Of a stretch of 64,000 bases of DNA, positions 46,248 to 55,358 are shown piece after piece (the stretch's first letter is position 1; the number at the start of each line of letters is the position of its first letter). The stretch is from assembly GCF_000241955.1 (NCBI RefSeq), contig NC_016818.1, positions 3,534,001 to 3,598,000 on the forward strand. Direction: 5' to 3'. Below the pieces are notes generated by a model. It saw only the letters and a program-made list of their open reading frames with translations. It made no database searches and had not been told where the DNA came from. Origin of the DNA: Rahnella aquatilis CIP 78.65 = ATCC 33071. Lineage in GTDB: Bacteria; Pseudomonadota; Gammaproteobacteria; Enterobacterales; Enterobacteriaceae. Both the position numbers and the translations under genes were made by a program.

Positions 46248-46702
46248 TGCTGCATGATTTCATGGCAAATCCGCACGTATTCTGGCTGTCTCTGGGCGGC
46301 CTGTTGCTGGCGGCTGAGCTGACCGGTGCGAGTGGTTACTTGCTGTGGAGCGGCGTGGCGGCGGCCCTGGTGGGCGTTGTCACGTGGATCCTGCCGCTGC
46401 CATGGGAATGGCAGGGGACAGCGTTTGCGTTGCTGACCATTCTGGCAGCATGGCTGTGGTGGAAATGGCTGAACCAGCGGGTGGATAAATCTGCCGGTAA
46501 TTCAGCCCTGAATCAGCGGGGCCAGCAATTAGTGGGCACTTACGCCACCGTACTGGAACCGGTAACGAATCAGTTCACGCGGGTACAAATCGGTGACAGC
46601 AGCTGGCGCGCGATCTGCACCACGCCGCTCAACGTCGGTGACAGAGTCGTTATCACCGGCGTGGAAGGCGCAACGCTGCGCGTGGAACCTGATGCCGGTT
46701 AA
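46247..46702 (+). CDS. ybbJ: NfeD-family membrane protein YbbJ
   Basis: Partner of QmcA: NfeD-type proteins usually sit beside SPFH genes. It is 151 aa with three to four membrane segments ([52 protein letters not shown]) and a C-terminal OB-like domain ([20 protein letters not shown]). ATG overlaps the qmcA stop. Its 3' end overlaps the end of the convergent cueR by 4 bp. Confidence 0.94.
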   Translation: MLHDFMANPHVFWLSLGGLLLAAELTGASGYLLWSGVAAALVGVVTWILPLPWEWQGTAFALLTILAAWLWWKWLNQRVDKSAGNSALNQRGQQLVGTYATVLEPVTNQFTRVQIGDSSWRAICTTPLNVGDRVVITGVEGATLRVEPDAG

Positions 46703-47103
46703 TGTTGCTTTTGGCAACAGCCGCTGAGATTGTCGATGATCGGGCAATCCGCCCCGTCATCGCCGGGACAGGACTCGGCGAGCGTCAGTAAACGTTCACG
46801 CATCGCTTTCAGTTCTTCAATATGCCGCGCAATTTCGGCGGCCTTTTCTAATGTCCGCGCTTTCACGTCAGCGCTGTGCCTGTCAGGATTATGGAACAGC
46901 GCCACCAGTTCCTGACACTCTTCCAGCGTAAATCCGACCTGCCGCGCCTGGCGCAACAATGTCAGTTCTTCGATATGTTTTTGTGCATAGCTGCGGTAGC
47001 CGTTTTCACTGCGAGCCGGTGCGGTGACCAGCCCTTTCTCTTCATAAAAACGAATCGCTTTGCTGGTCAGCCCGGTTTTTTTCGCCACATCACTGATGTT
47101 CAT
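46699..47103 (-). CDS. cueR: Copper-responsive activator CueR
   Basis: MerR-type regulator that binds Cu(I) with zeptomolar sensitivity and turns on copA. It is 134 aa. N-terminal winged helix ([26 protein letters not shown]), long dimer helix, and the metal loop CPGDDGADC holding the two cysteine ligands (112 and 120 in E. coli). The C-terminal CCQKQH tail is also typical. Divergent from copA; the copA promoter with its 19-bp spacer lies between. Confidence 0.97.
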   Translation of the reverse strand: MNISDVAKKTGLTSKAIRFYEEKGLVTAPARSENGYRSYAQKHIEELTLLRQARQVGFTLEECQELVALFHNPDRHSADVKARTLEKAAEIARHIEELKAMRERLLTLAESCPGDDGADCPIIDNLSGCCQKQH

Positions 47104-47112
47104 TTTACCTCC

Positions 47113-47143
47113 TTGACCTTCCCCTTGCTGGAAGGTTTATGCT
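47113..47143 (+). promoter_or_regulatory. CueR-controlled copA promoter
   Basis: -35 TTGACC (47113-47118) and -10 TATGCT (47138-47143) are 19 bp apart, the overlong spacer that MerR-type activators untwist. The operator palindrome ACCTTCC-N7-GGAAGGT (47116-47136) lies in the spacer. Confidence 0.9.
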
Positions 47144-47194
47144 CTATAACTAGTGAAATTTGACAATCAGGTCAAGGCAAAAAGGAAATTCATC

Positions 47195-49738
47195 ATGACG
47201 ACTACCGTATTATCCCTGCAAGGCTTGTCCTGCGGGCACTGCGTTGCTTCAACGCGTAAAGCGCTGGAAGCGGTTGAAGGTACCACCTCTGTTGAAGTGT
47301 CTCTGGATAAAGCCGTTGTCCAGGGCGATGTCAGCAGCCAGAGTCTGATCGACGCCGTGGTTAACGCCGGTTACGACGCGCAGGTTGCAGGAGATGCATC
47401 CCCAAAATCTGAGCCGCTGACCGATAAGGCGAGTGTTTTGCCGGAACCCCTGTCAGCGGCCGCGTCACCTGTTCCGGCTGAAATTCACGCCCCGCAAGCC
47501 GCTGACGACAGCGTACAGTTGTTGCTCAGCGGCATGAGCTGCGCCAGTTGTGTCAGCAAAGTGCAACGGGCGCTGGAAGGCGTGGACGGCGTCGAACGGG
47601 CACGGGTCAATCTGGCGGAACGCAGTGCGCTGGTCAGCGGCGATGCGGATCAAAATGCGCTGATTGCCGCCGTTGAACGTGCAGGTTACGGCGCTGAAAT
47701 TATTATCGACGAAACCAAACGCCGTGAGCGCCAGCAGCAAACTTCACGCAAAAGCATGATCCGTTTCAGCTGGCAGGCTGCGGTCGGCCTGGCTGCCGGT
47801 ATCCCGATGATGTTATGGGGATTGCTCGGCGGCGAAATGATGGTCACTGCCAGCAATCAGACCGGCTGGCTGATTGTCGGCCTGCTGACACTGCTGATCA
47901 TGATTGTCGCTGGCGGGCATTTCTACCGCAGTGCATGGAAAAACCTGATGCACGGCAGCGCCAATATGGACACGCTGGTGTCACTCGGTACCGGCGCAGC
48001 GTGGATTTTCTCCTTCGCTGTCAGCCTGTGGCCGGACGTGTTTCCGATGCAGGCCCGCCATCTTTACTATGAAGCCAGCGTGATGATTATCGGCCTGATT
48101 AATCTGGGTCACGCGCTGGAACAACGCGGACGTCAGCGTTCATCAAAAGCGCTCGAACGTTTGCTGGATCTCACCCCGCCGACCGCGCGCGTCGTCACCG
48201 CAGAAGGCGAGAAAACCCTGCCACTGGCGCAAGTGCAGCAAGGCATGACGCTGCGTCTGACCACCGGTGACCGTGTGCCGGTTGACGGTGAGATTCAAAG
48301 CGGCGAAGCCTGGATGGATGAAGCCATGCTGACCGGCGAACCCATCCCCCAGCAGAAATCGCAGGGTGAAAAAGTCCATGCGGGGACGCTGGTCAAAGAC
48401 GGCAGCGTGCTGTTTCGCGCGGATGCCATCGGCAGCCAGACCACCCTTTCGCGGATCATCAAACTGGTGCGCGAAGCTCAGAGCAGCAAACCGGAAATCG
48501 GTAAGCTGGCGGATAAAATTTCTTCTGTGTTTGTTCCCGTCGTGGTGCTGATTGCTCTGTTCAGCGGCGCAATCTGGTACTTCTTCGGTCCGCAGCCGCA
48601 ACTGATGTATACGCTGGTGATCGTCACTACCGTGCTGATTATCGCCTGCCCTTGTGCGCTGGGATTAGCGACGCCGATGTCGGTTACCGCAGGCGTTGGC
48701 CGTGCGGCAGAATTCGGCGTACTGGTGCGTGATGCCGATGCGCTGCAAAAAGCCAGTACCCTCACCACGCTGGTATTTGATAAAACCGGGACGCTGACGG
48801 AAGGCCAGCCGAAAGTGACGGATACACACACCTTTAGCGGCATCAGTGAACATCAGGCGTTGCGCTTTGCCGCCGCGCTGGAAAAAGGATCACACCATCC
48901 GCTGGCACAGGCGATTGTTGAAAAAGCTGACGGGCTGGACATTCCTGACGTGCTGAATTTCCGCACCCTTGGCGGCCTGGGGTTACGCGGTGACGTTGAC
49001 GGTACGGCGTTATTACTGGGTAATCAGGCGCTGATGCAGGAAAATGACGTGGATACCGTTGATGCCAATACGCTGCTGGAAAGCATGACAGATGAAGGCG
49101 CGACGCCGGTCTTGCTGGCCGCAAACGGCAAACTGGCCGCACTGTTTGCGCTGCGCGACCCGTTGCGTGAAGACAGCGTCAGCGCCTTACAACGTCTGCA
49201 TCAGCTTGGGTATCAGCTGGTGATGCTGACCGGCGATAACCCGCGTACTGCGCAGGCGATTGCCGCACAAGCGGGAATCGATAAAGTGATTGCCGGTGTG
49301 CGTCCCGAAGGCAAAGCCGATGCTATCAAAGCGTTGCAGGCCAAAGGTCAGCAGGTCGCCATGATCGGCGACGGCATTAATGATGCACCGGCACTGGCGC
49401 AGGCAGATGTCGGGATTGCAATGGGTGGCGGCAGCGATGTTGCTATCGAAACAGCGGCGATTACGCTGATGCGCCCGAGCGTGCACGGTGTCGCCGATGC
49501 ACTGGCGATGTCGCAGGCGACACTGCGTAACATGAAGCAGAACCTGCTGGGCGCGTTTGTGTATAACGTGATTGGTATTCCGGTTGCCGCCGGTGTGCTT
49601 TATCCGCTGACCGGTACCTTGCTCAGCCCGGTAGTGGCGGGTGCGGCGATGGCTTTGTCCTCCATTACCGTCGTCGCGAATGCAAATCGTCTGTTGCACT
49701 TTAAGCCGAAAAAACAAGACGTTTCCTCTGTTCGCTAA
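47195..49738 (+). CDS. copA: Cu(I)-exporting P-type ATPase CopA
   Basis: Pumps Cu(I) from cytoplasm to periplasm. It is 847 aa from ATG at 47195 (E. coli 834). Two N-terminal metal-binding domains carry GLSCGHC and GMSCASC. Eight membrane helices include the copper path [13 protein letters not shown] (CPC). The ATPase core has [16 protein letters not shown] with the phosphorylated Asp, the HP dipeptide in GSHHPLAQ, and [15 protein letters not shown] linker of about 40 residues between the two metal-binding domains is rich in Ala, Pro and Ser. Controlled by CueR from the divergent promoter. Confidence 0.98.
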   Translation: MTTTVLSLQGLSCGHCVASTRKALEAVEGTTSVEVSLDKAVVQGDVSSQSLIDAVVNAGYDAQVAGDASPKSEPLTDKASVLPEPLSAAASPVPAEIHAPQAADDSVQLLLSGMSCASCVSKVQRALEGVDGVERARVNLAERSALVSGDADQNALIAAVERAGYGAEIIIDETKRRERQQQTSRKSMIRFSWQAAVGLAAGIPMMLWGLLGGEMMVTASNQTGWLIVGLLTLLIMIVAGGHFYRSAWKNLMHGSANMDTLVSLGTGAAWIFSFAVSLWPDVFPMQARHLYYEASVMIIGLINLGHALEQRGRQRSSKALERLLDLTPPTARVVTAEGEKTLPLAQVQQGMTLRLTTGDRVPVDGEIQSGEAWMDEAMLTGEPIPQQKSQGEKVHAGTLVKDGSVLFRADAIGSQTTLSRIIKLVREAQSSKPEIGKLADKISSVFVPVVVLIALFSGAIWYFFGPQPQLMYTLVIVTTVLIIACPCALGLATPMSVTAGVGRAAEFGVLVRDADALQKASTLTTLVFDKTGTLTEGQPKVTDTHTFSGISEHQALRFAAALEKGSHHPLAQAIVEKADGLDIPDVLNFRTLGGLGLRGDVDGTALLLGNQALMQENDVDTVDANTLLESMTDEGATPVLLAANGKLAALFALRDPLREDSVSALQRLHQLGYQLVMLTGDNPRTAQAIAAQAGIDKVIAGVRPEGKADAIKALQAKGQQVAMIGDGINDAPALAQADVGIAMGGGSDVAIETAAITLMRPSVHGVADALAMSQATLRNMKQNLLGAFVYNVIGIPVAAGVLYPLTGTLLSPVVAGAAMALSSITVVANANRLLHFKPKKQDVSSVR

Positions 49739-49753
49739 AACGCTGACGCGTTA

Positions 49754-49784
49754 GCATGGTCTCTCATTTTTCGGGAGACCATGC
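49754..49784 (+). promoter_or_regulatory. Hairpin covering the ybaP ribosome-binding site
   Basis: GCATGGTCTC and GAGACCATGC form a perfect 10-bp stem with an 11-nt loop. The ybaP Shine-Dalgarno GGGAG (49773-49777) is partly inside the 3' arm, and the ATG follows at 49788. A smaller stem AACGC-TGAC-GCGTT precedes it. It could weaken ybaP translation or end copA transcripts. Confidence 0.6.
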
Positions 49785-49787
49785 ATT

Positions 49788-50588
49788 ATGGCGCAGTTTT
49801 ACAACCGGGTGATCCGCTGGCTTCGCAGGCTGTTTCCCGTCGAGTATTCGTATCCCGCCATTGATATTCAGCTCCCCGGCAACCGCGCACTGCATCTGGT
49901 CGGCAGCATTCATATGGGTACGCAGGATATGCAACCGCTGCCTGCGCAACTCTTGCGCCGCCTGCAAAAAGCCGATGCGCTGATTGTGGAAGCCGATATC
50001 AGCGGCACGGAATCTCCCTTCAGCATGACCGGTGAATTTCCGCCACTGGCCGAACGCCTGCCTGAATCACAATATCTGCACGTCGAACGTCTATGCGAAG
50101 AACTGGGCGTATCCATGTGGACACTCAATCCGTTGCCGTCGTGGCAGATTGCACTGATGTTACAGGCCACGCAGGCGCAACGCCTCGGATTACGGGGAAA
50201 TTACGGCATTGATTATCAGCTGTTGCAGACCGCCAAAAAGCAGGGGACGAGAATCATTGAACTGGAAGGGCCACAGGAACAGTTCGAATTATTGCAGCAG
50301 TTGCCGGACAACGGCCTGTCACTGCTGGAAGATACCCTGACGCACTGGCACACCAATGCCCGCCTGCTGCAAACCATGATCAGCTGGTGGCTGGATACCA
50401 AACCGGGGCTGGCGGTCGAGCCTCTGCCCAATACTTTCAGCAGCGATTTGTACGACATACTGATGAATCAGCGTAACCTGCGCTGGAAACAACTGCTTCT
50501 GGATCTTCCGCCGGGGAACTACGTCGTCGCCGTCGGCGCACTGCATTTGTATGGCGAAGGGAATTTGCCGGAATTACTGAAAGATTAA
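49788..50588 (+). CDS. ybaP: TraB/GumN-family protein YbaP
   Basis: 266 aa, close to E. coli YbaP (264 aa). It belongs to the TraB/GumN group, which has a Tiki-like fold often linked to metalloprotease activity. The conserved GSIHMGTQDM and the C-terminal VVAVGALHLYGEGNLP carry the histidines that mark the family. EADISG and GIDYQLLQTAKKQG also match. No signal peptide is evident. Its translation start is under a hairpin, and its stop codon lies inside the terminator of the antisense ChiX RNA. Function in enterobacteria is not established. Confidence 0.92.
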   Translation: MAQFYNRVIRWLRRLFPVEYSYPAIDIQLPGNRALHLVGSIHMGTQDMQPLPAQLLRRLQKADALIVEADISGTESPFSMTGEFPPLAERLPESQYLHVERLCEELGVSMWTLNPLPSWQIALMLQATQAQRLGLRGNYGIDYQLLQTAKKQGTRIIELEGPQEQFELLQQLPDNGLSLLEDTLTHWHTNARLLQTMISWWLDTKPGLAVEPLPNTFSSDLYDILMNQRNLRWKQLLLDLPPGNYVVAVGALHLYGEGNLPELLKD

Positions 50589-50672
50589 AAAAATGGCCGA
50601 TATTTCTATCGGCCAGTCAAAGAGGAATTTCATTTTATTAGTTATAGCTTCAGTGCCAGCCTTTACAGGCAC
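50587..50672 (-). ncRNA. chiX: Small RNA ChiX (MicM/RybC/SroB)
   Basis: Hfq-dependent sRNA that silences the chitoporin mRNA chiP and others, and is itself destroyed by a chitobiose-operon RNA decoy. On the minus strand the 3' half reads AAATGAAATTCCTCTTTGAC, then the terminator TGGCCGATA-GAAA-TATCGGCCA with seven T. This is nearly identical to E. coli ChiX. The seed region is unchanged. The 5' stem (GTGCC...GGCAC) differs in sequence but keeps its form. The place between ybaP and ybaK is the same as in E. coli. A promoter TTGCCA-N18-TACCCT lies upstream. The 5' end is estimated. Confidence 0.9.
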
Positions 50673-50842
50673 AGCACCGGCGGGCACAGGGTACCAATCT
50701 GTGTTGGGTCTTGGCAATAACCATTCATTGCTCTACTATTTCTTCCTCGCTTAATAATCGAACTTTATTGTTTAATTTCATCAGATTGAACGGCTGACGA
50801 AATTTCGAACAAAAACATAAAATAAAACAGAGGAGACAGGCT

Positions 50843-51322
50843 ATGACCCCTGCCGTATTACTCCTGGAAAAGAATAAAGTCAGCTTCACCCTTCACCCGT
50901 ATGAACACAGCAGCGATGAAACCAATTTTGGCGATGAAGCTGTAAAAAAACTCGGTCTGGATGCCCGTCAGGTTTACAAAACCTTGCTGGTATCGCTGAA
51001 TGGCGATGCGAAAAATCTGGCCGTGGCGGTCACGCCGGTAGCCTCCCAACTGGACTTAAAAAAAGTCGCGAAAGCGCTGGGGGCGAAAAAAGCCGATATG
51101 GCGGATCCTATGATTGCACAACGTGTTACCGGTTATCTGGTCGGTGGCATCAGTCCGCTCGGGCAGAAAAAGCTGTTGCCCACGGTGATCGACAGCCCGG
51201 CACAGACGTTCGCTACCATTTATGTTTCAGGCGGTAAGCGCGGTCTTGATATTGAACTGGCGGCAGGCGATCTTTGTCGCTTACTGAAAGGTCAGTTTGC
51301 TGAGATCGCGAAAATCGGCTGA
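50843..51322 (+). CDS. ybaK: Cys-tRNA(Pro)/Cys-tRNA(Cys) deacylase YbaK
   Basis: Editing enzyme that removes cysteine wrongly attached to tRNA-Pro by prolyl-tRNA synthetase. It is 159 aa, the E. coli length. The essential lysine of the YbaK fold is in [26 protein letters not shown] and [13 protein letters not shown] are the other conserved blocks. GAGGAGA precedes the ATG. The 250-bp gap before it holds chiX on the other strand. fsr follows after 45 bp. Confidence 0.96.
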   Translation: MTPAVLLLEKNKVSFTLHPYEHSSDETNFGDEAVKKLGLDARQVYKTLLVSLNGDAKNLAVAVTPVASQLDLKKVAKALGAKKADMADPMIAQRVTGYLVGGISPLGQKKLLPTVIDSPAQTFATIYVSGGKRGLDIELAAGDLCRLLKGQFAEIAKIG

Positions 51323-51367
51323 CGGACCGGTACTCTGCACCTCTACAATAAGAAGGCTTCCTCCGCT

Positions 51368-52579
51368 ATGACAGACACGACGTCAACGCCGGCCAGCCCG
51401 CAGAAAGACGCCGTCAAAAAGACTGCGTTTTCCATTCTGGCGGCGATCAGCGTTTCTCACCTGCTTAATGACATGATCCAGTCGCTGATACTGGCGATTT
51501 ATCCGTTGCTGCAAAACGAGTTTTCCCTGAGTTTTACACAGATCGGGCTGATCACACTGACGTATCAGATCACCGCATCACTGTTGCAGCCGCTGATCGG
51601 CTATTACACCGACAAGCATCCGCAACCCTATTCTTTGCCGGTCGGCATGGGCTTTACGCTCTCCGGGCTGCTGTTGCTGGCTGTGGCGCAGAGTTTCCCT
51701 GTTGTGCTGCTGGCGGCGGCGCTGGTCGGGACGGGCTCTTCGGTTTTCCACCCTGAATCTTCGCGCGTGGCACGCATGGCTTCCGGCGGACGTCACGGGC
51801 TGGCGCAATCGCTGTTCCAGGTCGGCGGTAATTTCGGGGCTGCCCTCGGCCCGCTGCTGGCTGCGCTGATTATTGCGCCTTACGGTAAAGGCAATGTGGC
51901 GTGGTTCTCCCTGGCGGCGCTGCTCGGCATTGTGGTGTTACTGCAAATCAGTAAATGGTATCGCCAGCAAAACCTGATCGCCAAAACGCGCGGACCGGTG
52001 AAAAATCAGGTGACCGTGCTGCCACGTAAAACAGTGGTGATGTCGCTGGGTATTTTGCTGATCCTGATATTTTCGAAGTACTTCTACCTGACCAGCCTGA
52101 GCAGTTATTACACTTTCTACCTGATCCACAAATTTGGTGTATCTGTGCAAAGTGCACAAATCCATCTGTTTATTTTTCTGTTTGCTGTGGCAGCGGGCAC
52201 CATTATCGGCGGTCCGGTGGGCGATAAGATTGGGCGCAAATACGTCATTTGGGCTTCAATTCTCGGCGTCGCGCCATTTACACTACTTTTGCCGCATGCC
52301 AGTCTGATGTGGACCAGCATCCTGAGCGTGATTATCGGTGTGATCCTGGCCTCTGCATTTTCGGCGATTCTGGTCTTTGCGCAGGAGCTGATGCCGGGGA
52401 AAGTCGGCATGGTATCGGGCCTGTTCTTTGGACTGGCCTTTGGTATGGGCGGGCTGGGTGCGGCAGTGCTCGGCTATGTGGCGGATAAAACCAGCATCGA
52501 GCTGGTGTATCAGATTTGTGCCTTCCTGCCGTTGCTCGGGATCCTGACGGCATTCCTGCCGAATATTGAACGTAAATAG
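51368..52579 (+). CDS. fsr: Fosmidomycin-resistance-type MFS exporter Fsr
   Basis: Major facilitator with 12 membrane segments; in E. coli overexpression gives fosmidomycin resistance. It is 403 aa. Opening SHLLNDMIQSLILAIYPLLQ, the loop FHPESSRVARMASGGRHGLAQ, and GGPVGDKIGRKYVIW between segments 8 and 9 match the family. Natural substrate unknown. Next to ybaK, so possibly cotranscribed with it. A 10-bp hairpin follows. Confidence 0.94.
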   Translation: MTDTTSTPASPQKDAVKKTAFSILAAISVSHLLNDMIQSLILAIYPLLQNEFSLSFTQIGLITLTYQITASLLQPLIGYYTDKHPQPYSLPVGMGFTLSGLLLLAVAQSFPVVLLAAALVGTGSSVFHPESSRVARMASGGRHGLAQSLFQVGGNFGAALGPLLAALIIAPYGKGNVAWFSLAALLGIVVLLQISKWYRQQNLIAKTRGPVKNQVTVLPRKTVVMSLGILLILIFSKYFYLTSLSSYYTFYLIHKFGVSVQSAQIHLFIFLFAVAAGTIIGGPVGDKIGRKYVIWASILGVAPFTLLLPHASLMWTSILSVIIGVILASAFSAILVFAQELMPGKVGMVSGLFFGLAFGMGGLGAAVLGYVADKTSIELVYQICAFLPLLGILTAFLPNIERK

Positions 52580-52599
52580 CCTTTAACCTTTCCTTACCG

Positions 52600-52625
52600 G
52601 CTGCCGATAGTTAATTATCGGCAGC
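52600..52625. terminator. Hairpin after fsr
   Basis: GCTGCCGATA-GTTAAT-TATCGGCAGC is a perfect 10-bp stem 20 bp after the fsr stop. There is no strong T-tract, so it may be a weak terminator or a 3'-end protector. The rest of the gap to ybaL is A+T-rich. Confidence 0.6.
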
Positions 52626-52816
52626 GTCTGAACCCTTATTCCCTTGATATCTGCCTTATAAAACCCATTTAAATCCCGCGTTGGAATTTTTTTTATCGTC
52701 TGCTGATTATTTTAAATAAAAAAGTCCAAAATTCCCCAACGTAAAAACGATTTTTACCATAAACTTAGAAACAATCAGCAACATATTTGCTTTATGCATA
52801 ACCAGAAGGAGTCTGA

Positions 52817-54508
52817 ATGCATCATTCTACGCCTCTCATCACTACCATCGTCGGCGGTCTGGTCTTAGCGTTCCTGTTAGGAATGCTCGCCAACCGCCTG
52901 CGAATTTCTCCTCTGGTTGGCTATCTCGCTGCTGGCGTGCTGGCCGGTCCGTTTACACCGGGCTTCGTTGCAGACACTTCACTGGCACCGGAGCTGGCAG
53001 AAATCGGCGTCATCCTGCTGATGTTTGGCGTCGGTTTGCATTTTTCGCTAAAAGATTTACTCGCCGTAAAGTCGATAGCCATTCCTGGCGCTGTAGCGCA
53101 AATCGCGGTAGCGACGCTGCTTGGGATGGGGTTATCGAGCCTGATGGGCTGGGATCTGGCCACCGGCCTGGTGTTCGGGCTGTGTCTGTCCACCGCCAGT
53201 ACCGTGGTGTTGCTGCGGGCGCTGGAAGAACGGCAACTGATTGAAAGCCAGCGCGGGCAAATCGCCATCGGCTGGCTGATTGTTGAAGACCTGGTGATGG
53301 TGCTGACGCTGGTTCTGCTGCCTGCGTTCAGCGGCATGCTGGAAAGCCATCACTCCAGCCCGGTAGAACTGCTCACCGGGCTTGCCGTGACGATTGGTAA
53401 AGTGATCGCGTTTATGGTGCTGATGATGGTGGTGGGCCGCCGTGTAGTGCCGTGGATCCTCGCCAAAACCGCCAGCACCGGTTCACGCGAACTGTTTACG
53501 CTGTCTGTTCTGGCTTTAGCGCTGGGCATCGCTTACGGCGCCGTGGAATTCTTTGATGTGTCGTTTGCGCTGGGTGCGTTCTTCGCCGGTATGGTGCTCA
53601 ATGAATCCGAACTTAGCCAGCGTGCCGCCCATGACACACTGCCGCTGCGCGATGCGTTTGCGGTGCTGTTCTTCGTGTCGGTCGGCATGTTGTTCGACCC
53701 GATGATTCTGGTGCGAGAACCGCTTACCGTGATCGCCACGCTGGCGATTATCGTGTTCGGTAAATCGATCGCCGCCTTCATGCTGGTAAAGATGTTCGGG
53801 CATTCCAAACGCACCGCACTGACGATTTCCGTCAGTCTGGCGCAGATCGGCGAATTCGCCTTTATTCTCGCCGGTCTGGGGATTTCGCTGGGACTGCTGT
53901 CTGAACATGGCCGTAATCTGGTGCTGGCGGGGGCAATTCTGTCGATCATGTTTAACCCGCTGCTGTTCACGCTGCTGGAAAAATATCTGGCGAAAACTGA
54001 AACCATCGAAGACCAGAGCGTTGAAGAAGCGGTTGAAGATGAGAAGCAAATCCCGTTCGATTTGTGCAATCACGCACTGCTGGTGGGCTATGGCCGCGTG
54101 GGCAGCCTGCTTGGCGAAAAACTTCAGGCCGCCGGTATCCCGCTGGTGGTGATCGAAAACTCACGTCCGCGTGTTGAAGCGCTGCGCGATCAGGGCATCA
54201 GCACGGTGCTGGGTAATGCCGCCAATCAGGAAGTGATGGATCTGGCGCGTCTCGACTGCGCGCGCTGGCTGCTGGTGACCATTCCCAACGGTTATGAAGC
54301 CGGTGAAATCGTCGCATCAGCCCGCGTCAAGCGGCCAAATATTGAAATTATTGCCCGTGCGCATTATGACGATGAAGTCACCTATATCCTGGAGCGCGGT
54401 GCGGATCGGGTGGTGATGGGCGAGCGGGAAATCGCCAACAGTATGCTGGGTATGCTGCAAATCGATATTATGACCGAAGACGAAAAACGGCCGTTTTGTC
54501 CGATCTGA
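52817..54508 (+). CDS. ybaL: CPA2-family cation:proton antiporter YbaL with RCK domain
   Basis: KefB/KefC-like membrane antiporter. It is 563 aa (E. coli 558). The first 380 residues have 12-13 membrane segments with the family blocks SPLVGYLAAGVLAGP, STASTVVLLRALEERQ and SVGMLFDPMIL. A cytoplasmic RCK_N domain follows, with the nucleotide-binding GYGRVGSLLGEKL and a Rossmann order ending near MLQIDIMTEDE. It is not one of the glutathione-gated Kef proteins by neighbourhood, since no KefF/KefG-like gene adjoins. The transported ion is not known. Confidence 0.94.
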   Translation: MHHSTPLITTIVGGLVLAFLLGMLANRLRISPLVGYLAAGVLAGPFTPGFVADTSLAPELAEIGVILLMFGVGLHFSLKDLLAVKSIAIPGAVAQIAVATLLGMGLSSLMGWDLATGLVFGLCLSTASTVVLLRALEERQLIESQRGQIAIGWLIVEDLVMVLTLVLLPAFSGMLESHHSSPVELLTGLAVTIGKVIAFMVLMMVVGRRVVPWILAKTASTGSRELFTLSVLALALGIAYGAVEFFDVSFALGAFFAGMVLNESELSQRAAHDTLPLRDAFAVLFFVSVGMLFDPMILVREPLTVIATLAIIVFGKSIAAFMLVKMFGHSKRTALTISVSLAQIGEFAFILAGLGISLGLLSEHGRNLVLAGAILSIMFNPLLFTLLEKYLAKTETIEDQSVEEAVEDEKQIPFDLCNHALLVGYGRVGSLLGEKLQAAGIPLVVIENSRPRVEALRDQGISTVLGNAANQEVMDLARLDCARWLLVTIPNGYEAGEIVASARVKRPNIEIIARAHYDDEVTYILERGADRVVMGEREIANSMLGMLQIDIMTEDEKRPFCPI

Positions 54509-54569
54509 TAATCTGTGACTGCTTTAAAATAAAGGCGCAGTTCATCGCTGCGCCTGTTTAAGCCCCTTG

Positions 54570-54830
54570 CTAAACCAATTGCTTCTCTCTCACTGCCCTT
54601 CTGATTACCTTCCCACAATCATCAAAATAGCGGCTTGGCCAGATGACCTCTGGCGCAACACCCACAGCGCTGGCAATCAATATTTCGCCTTTTGGCCACG
54701 GGCGTGACAACGCGTTTGATAGTGTCGAAGAGGATAAACCTGCCGCGCGTGAAGTTGCCGCGAGCGTAGTGCCCCTTTTACGTAAGGCAGCAATGATGTC
54801 AGCAGGATGCCAGTCATTTTGATTGCTCAT
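54570..54830 (-). CDS. Ner/SfsB (Nlp)-like DNA-binding protein
   Basis: An 86-aa helix-turn-helix protein. WHPADIIAALRKRGTTLAA and GLSSSTLSNALSRPWPKGE match the Ner family of Mu-like phages and its chromosomal relative SfsB (Nlp) of E. coli. VIWPSRYFD is also typical. GGAGG lies before the ATG. It may be a domesticated phage regulator; no other phage gene stands nearby. Its targets are unknown. Confidence 0.9.
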   Translation of the reverse strand: MSNQNDWHPADIIAALRKRGTTLAATSRAAGLSSSTLSNALSRPWPKGEILIASAVGVAPEVIWPSRYFDDCGKVIRRAVREKQLV

Positions 54831-55275
54831 TCTTCACCTCCGCGAGTAAGCAGCAGAAGGAACGGCAGGAAAGTGGGGGTATGTGAAATTCTTTTCATAG
54901 TGCAACTCCAGATAATGAGGATGTTTAATTCTCCAGAATATCCGGGGTGCAATTCCCGACTGCGGATGTGCCGCAGCGCACGGATCATACCGTAATGACT
55001 TATTGACTGCCAATATGCAAATCAGTTACCTGAGAGGCTGATTCAGAGAAAATTCAAGCTGTTGCAGGGGATTACATCGTGCGACGGGTTTTGATTTAAG
55101 AAGCCTGAGGCTGGTTCCAAAATACCGCCGGAGGAGAGGTGAAAAACCGCGTGTCTTTTTACGCGGGTTGTAACCCGAACGGAGGGAACCGCAAAGCGGC
55201 GGGATTTTGCGGCTATCACTTCGCTGGCTGAAACTTAGCCTCAAGCGACAGCGCGCAGTAAAAGAGCCGGAGATT
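54831..55275. other. Gene-free stretch between the Ner-like gene and gsk
   Basis: I see no convincing gene in this stretch. The 55030-55260 part looks structured: CGCGTGTC...CGCGGGTTG runs, AACCGCAAAGCGGC, and a 72-codon minus-strand frame with Arg/Ser/Leu-rich, repeat-like composition. It may be a dispersed repeat or the 3' part of a non-coding transcript. Confidence 0.4.
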
Positions 55276-55307
55276 CTTAAGAGGCGCGGCGACAGGCGCC
55301 TCTTAAG
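55276..55307. terminator. Perfect 12-bp hairpin downstream of gsk
   Basis: CTTAAGAGGCGC-GGCGACAG-GCGCCTCTTAAG lies 51 bp after the gsk stop (minus strand). No long T-tract follows, so the role as a terminator is likely but unproven. Confidence 0.6.
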
Positions 55308-55358
55308 GCCAGTTTGGGTGGCAACCCAAGGTCTTGACGTGGACAGCCACCTGGCTCC

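Noticed and set aside
50650..50740. Very short minus-strand frames (21 and 24 codons) upstream of the ChiX body
   Set aside because: They overlap the chiX promoter region and have weak ribosome-binding sites; the sRNA explains the conserved sequence.
55026..55244. 72-codon minus-strand frame
   Set aside because: Arg/Ser-rich composition, no ribosome-binding site, lies in repeat-like sequence. Treated as part of a structured non-coding block.
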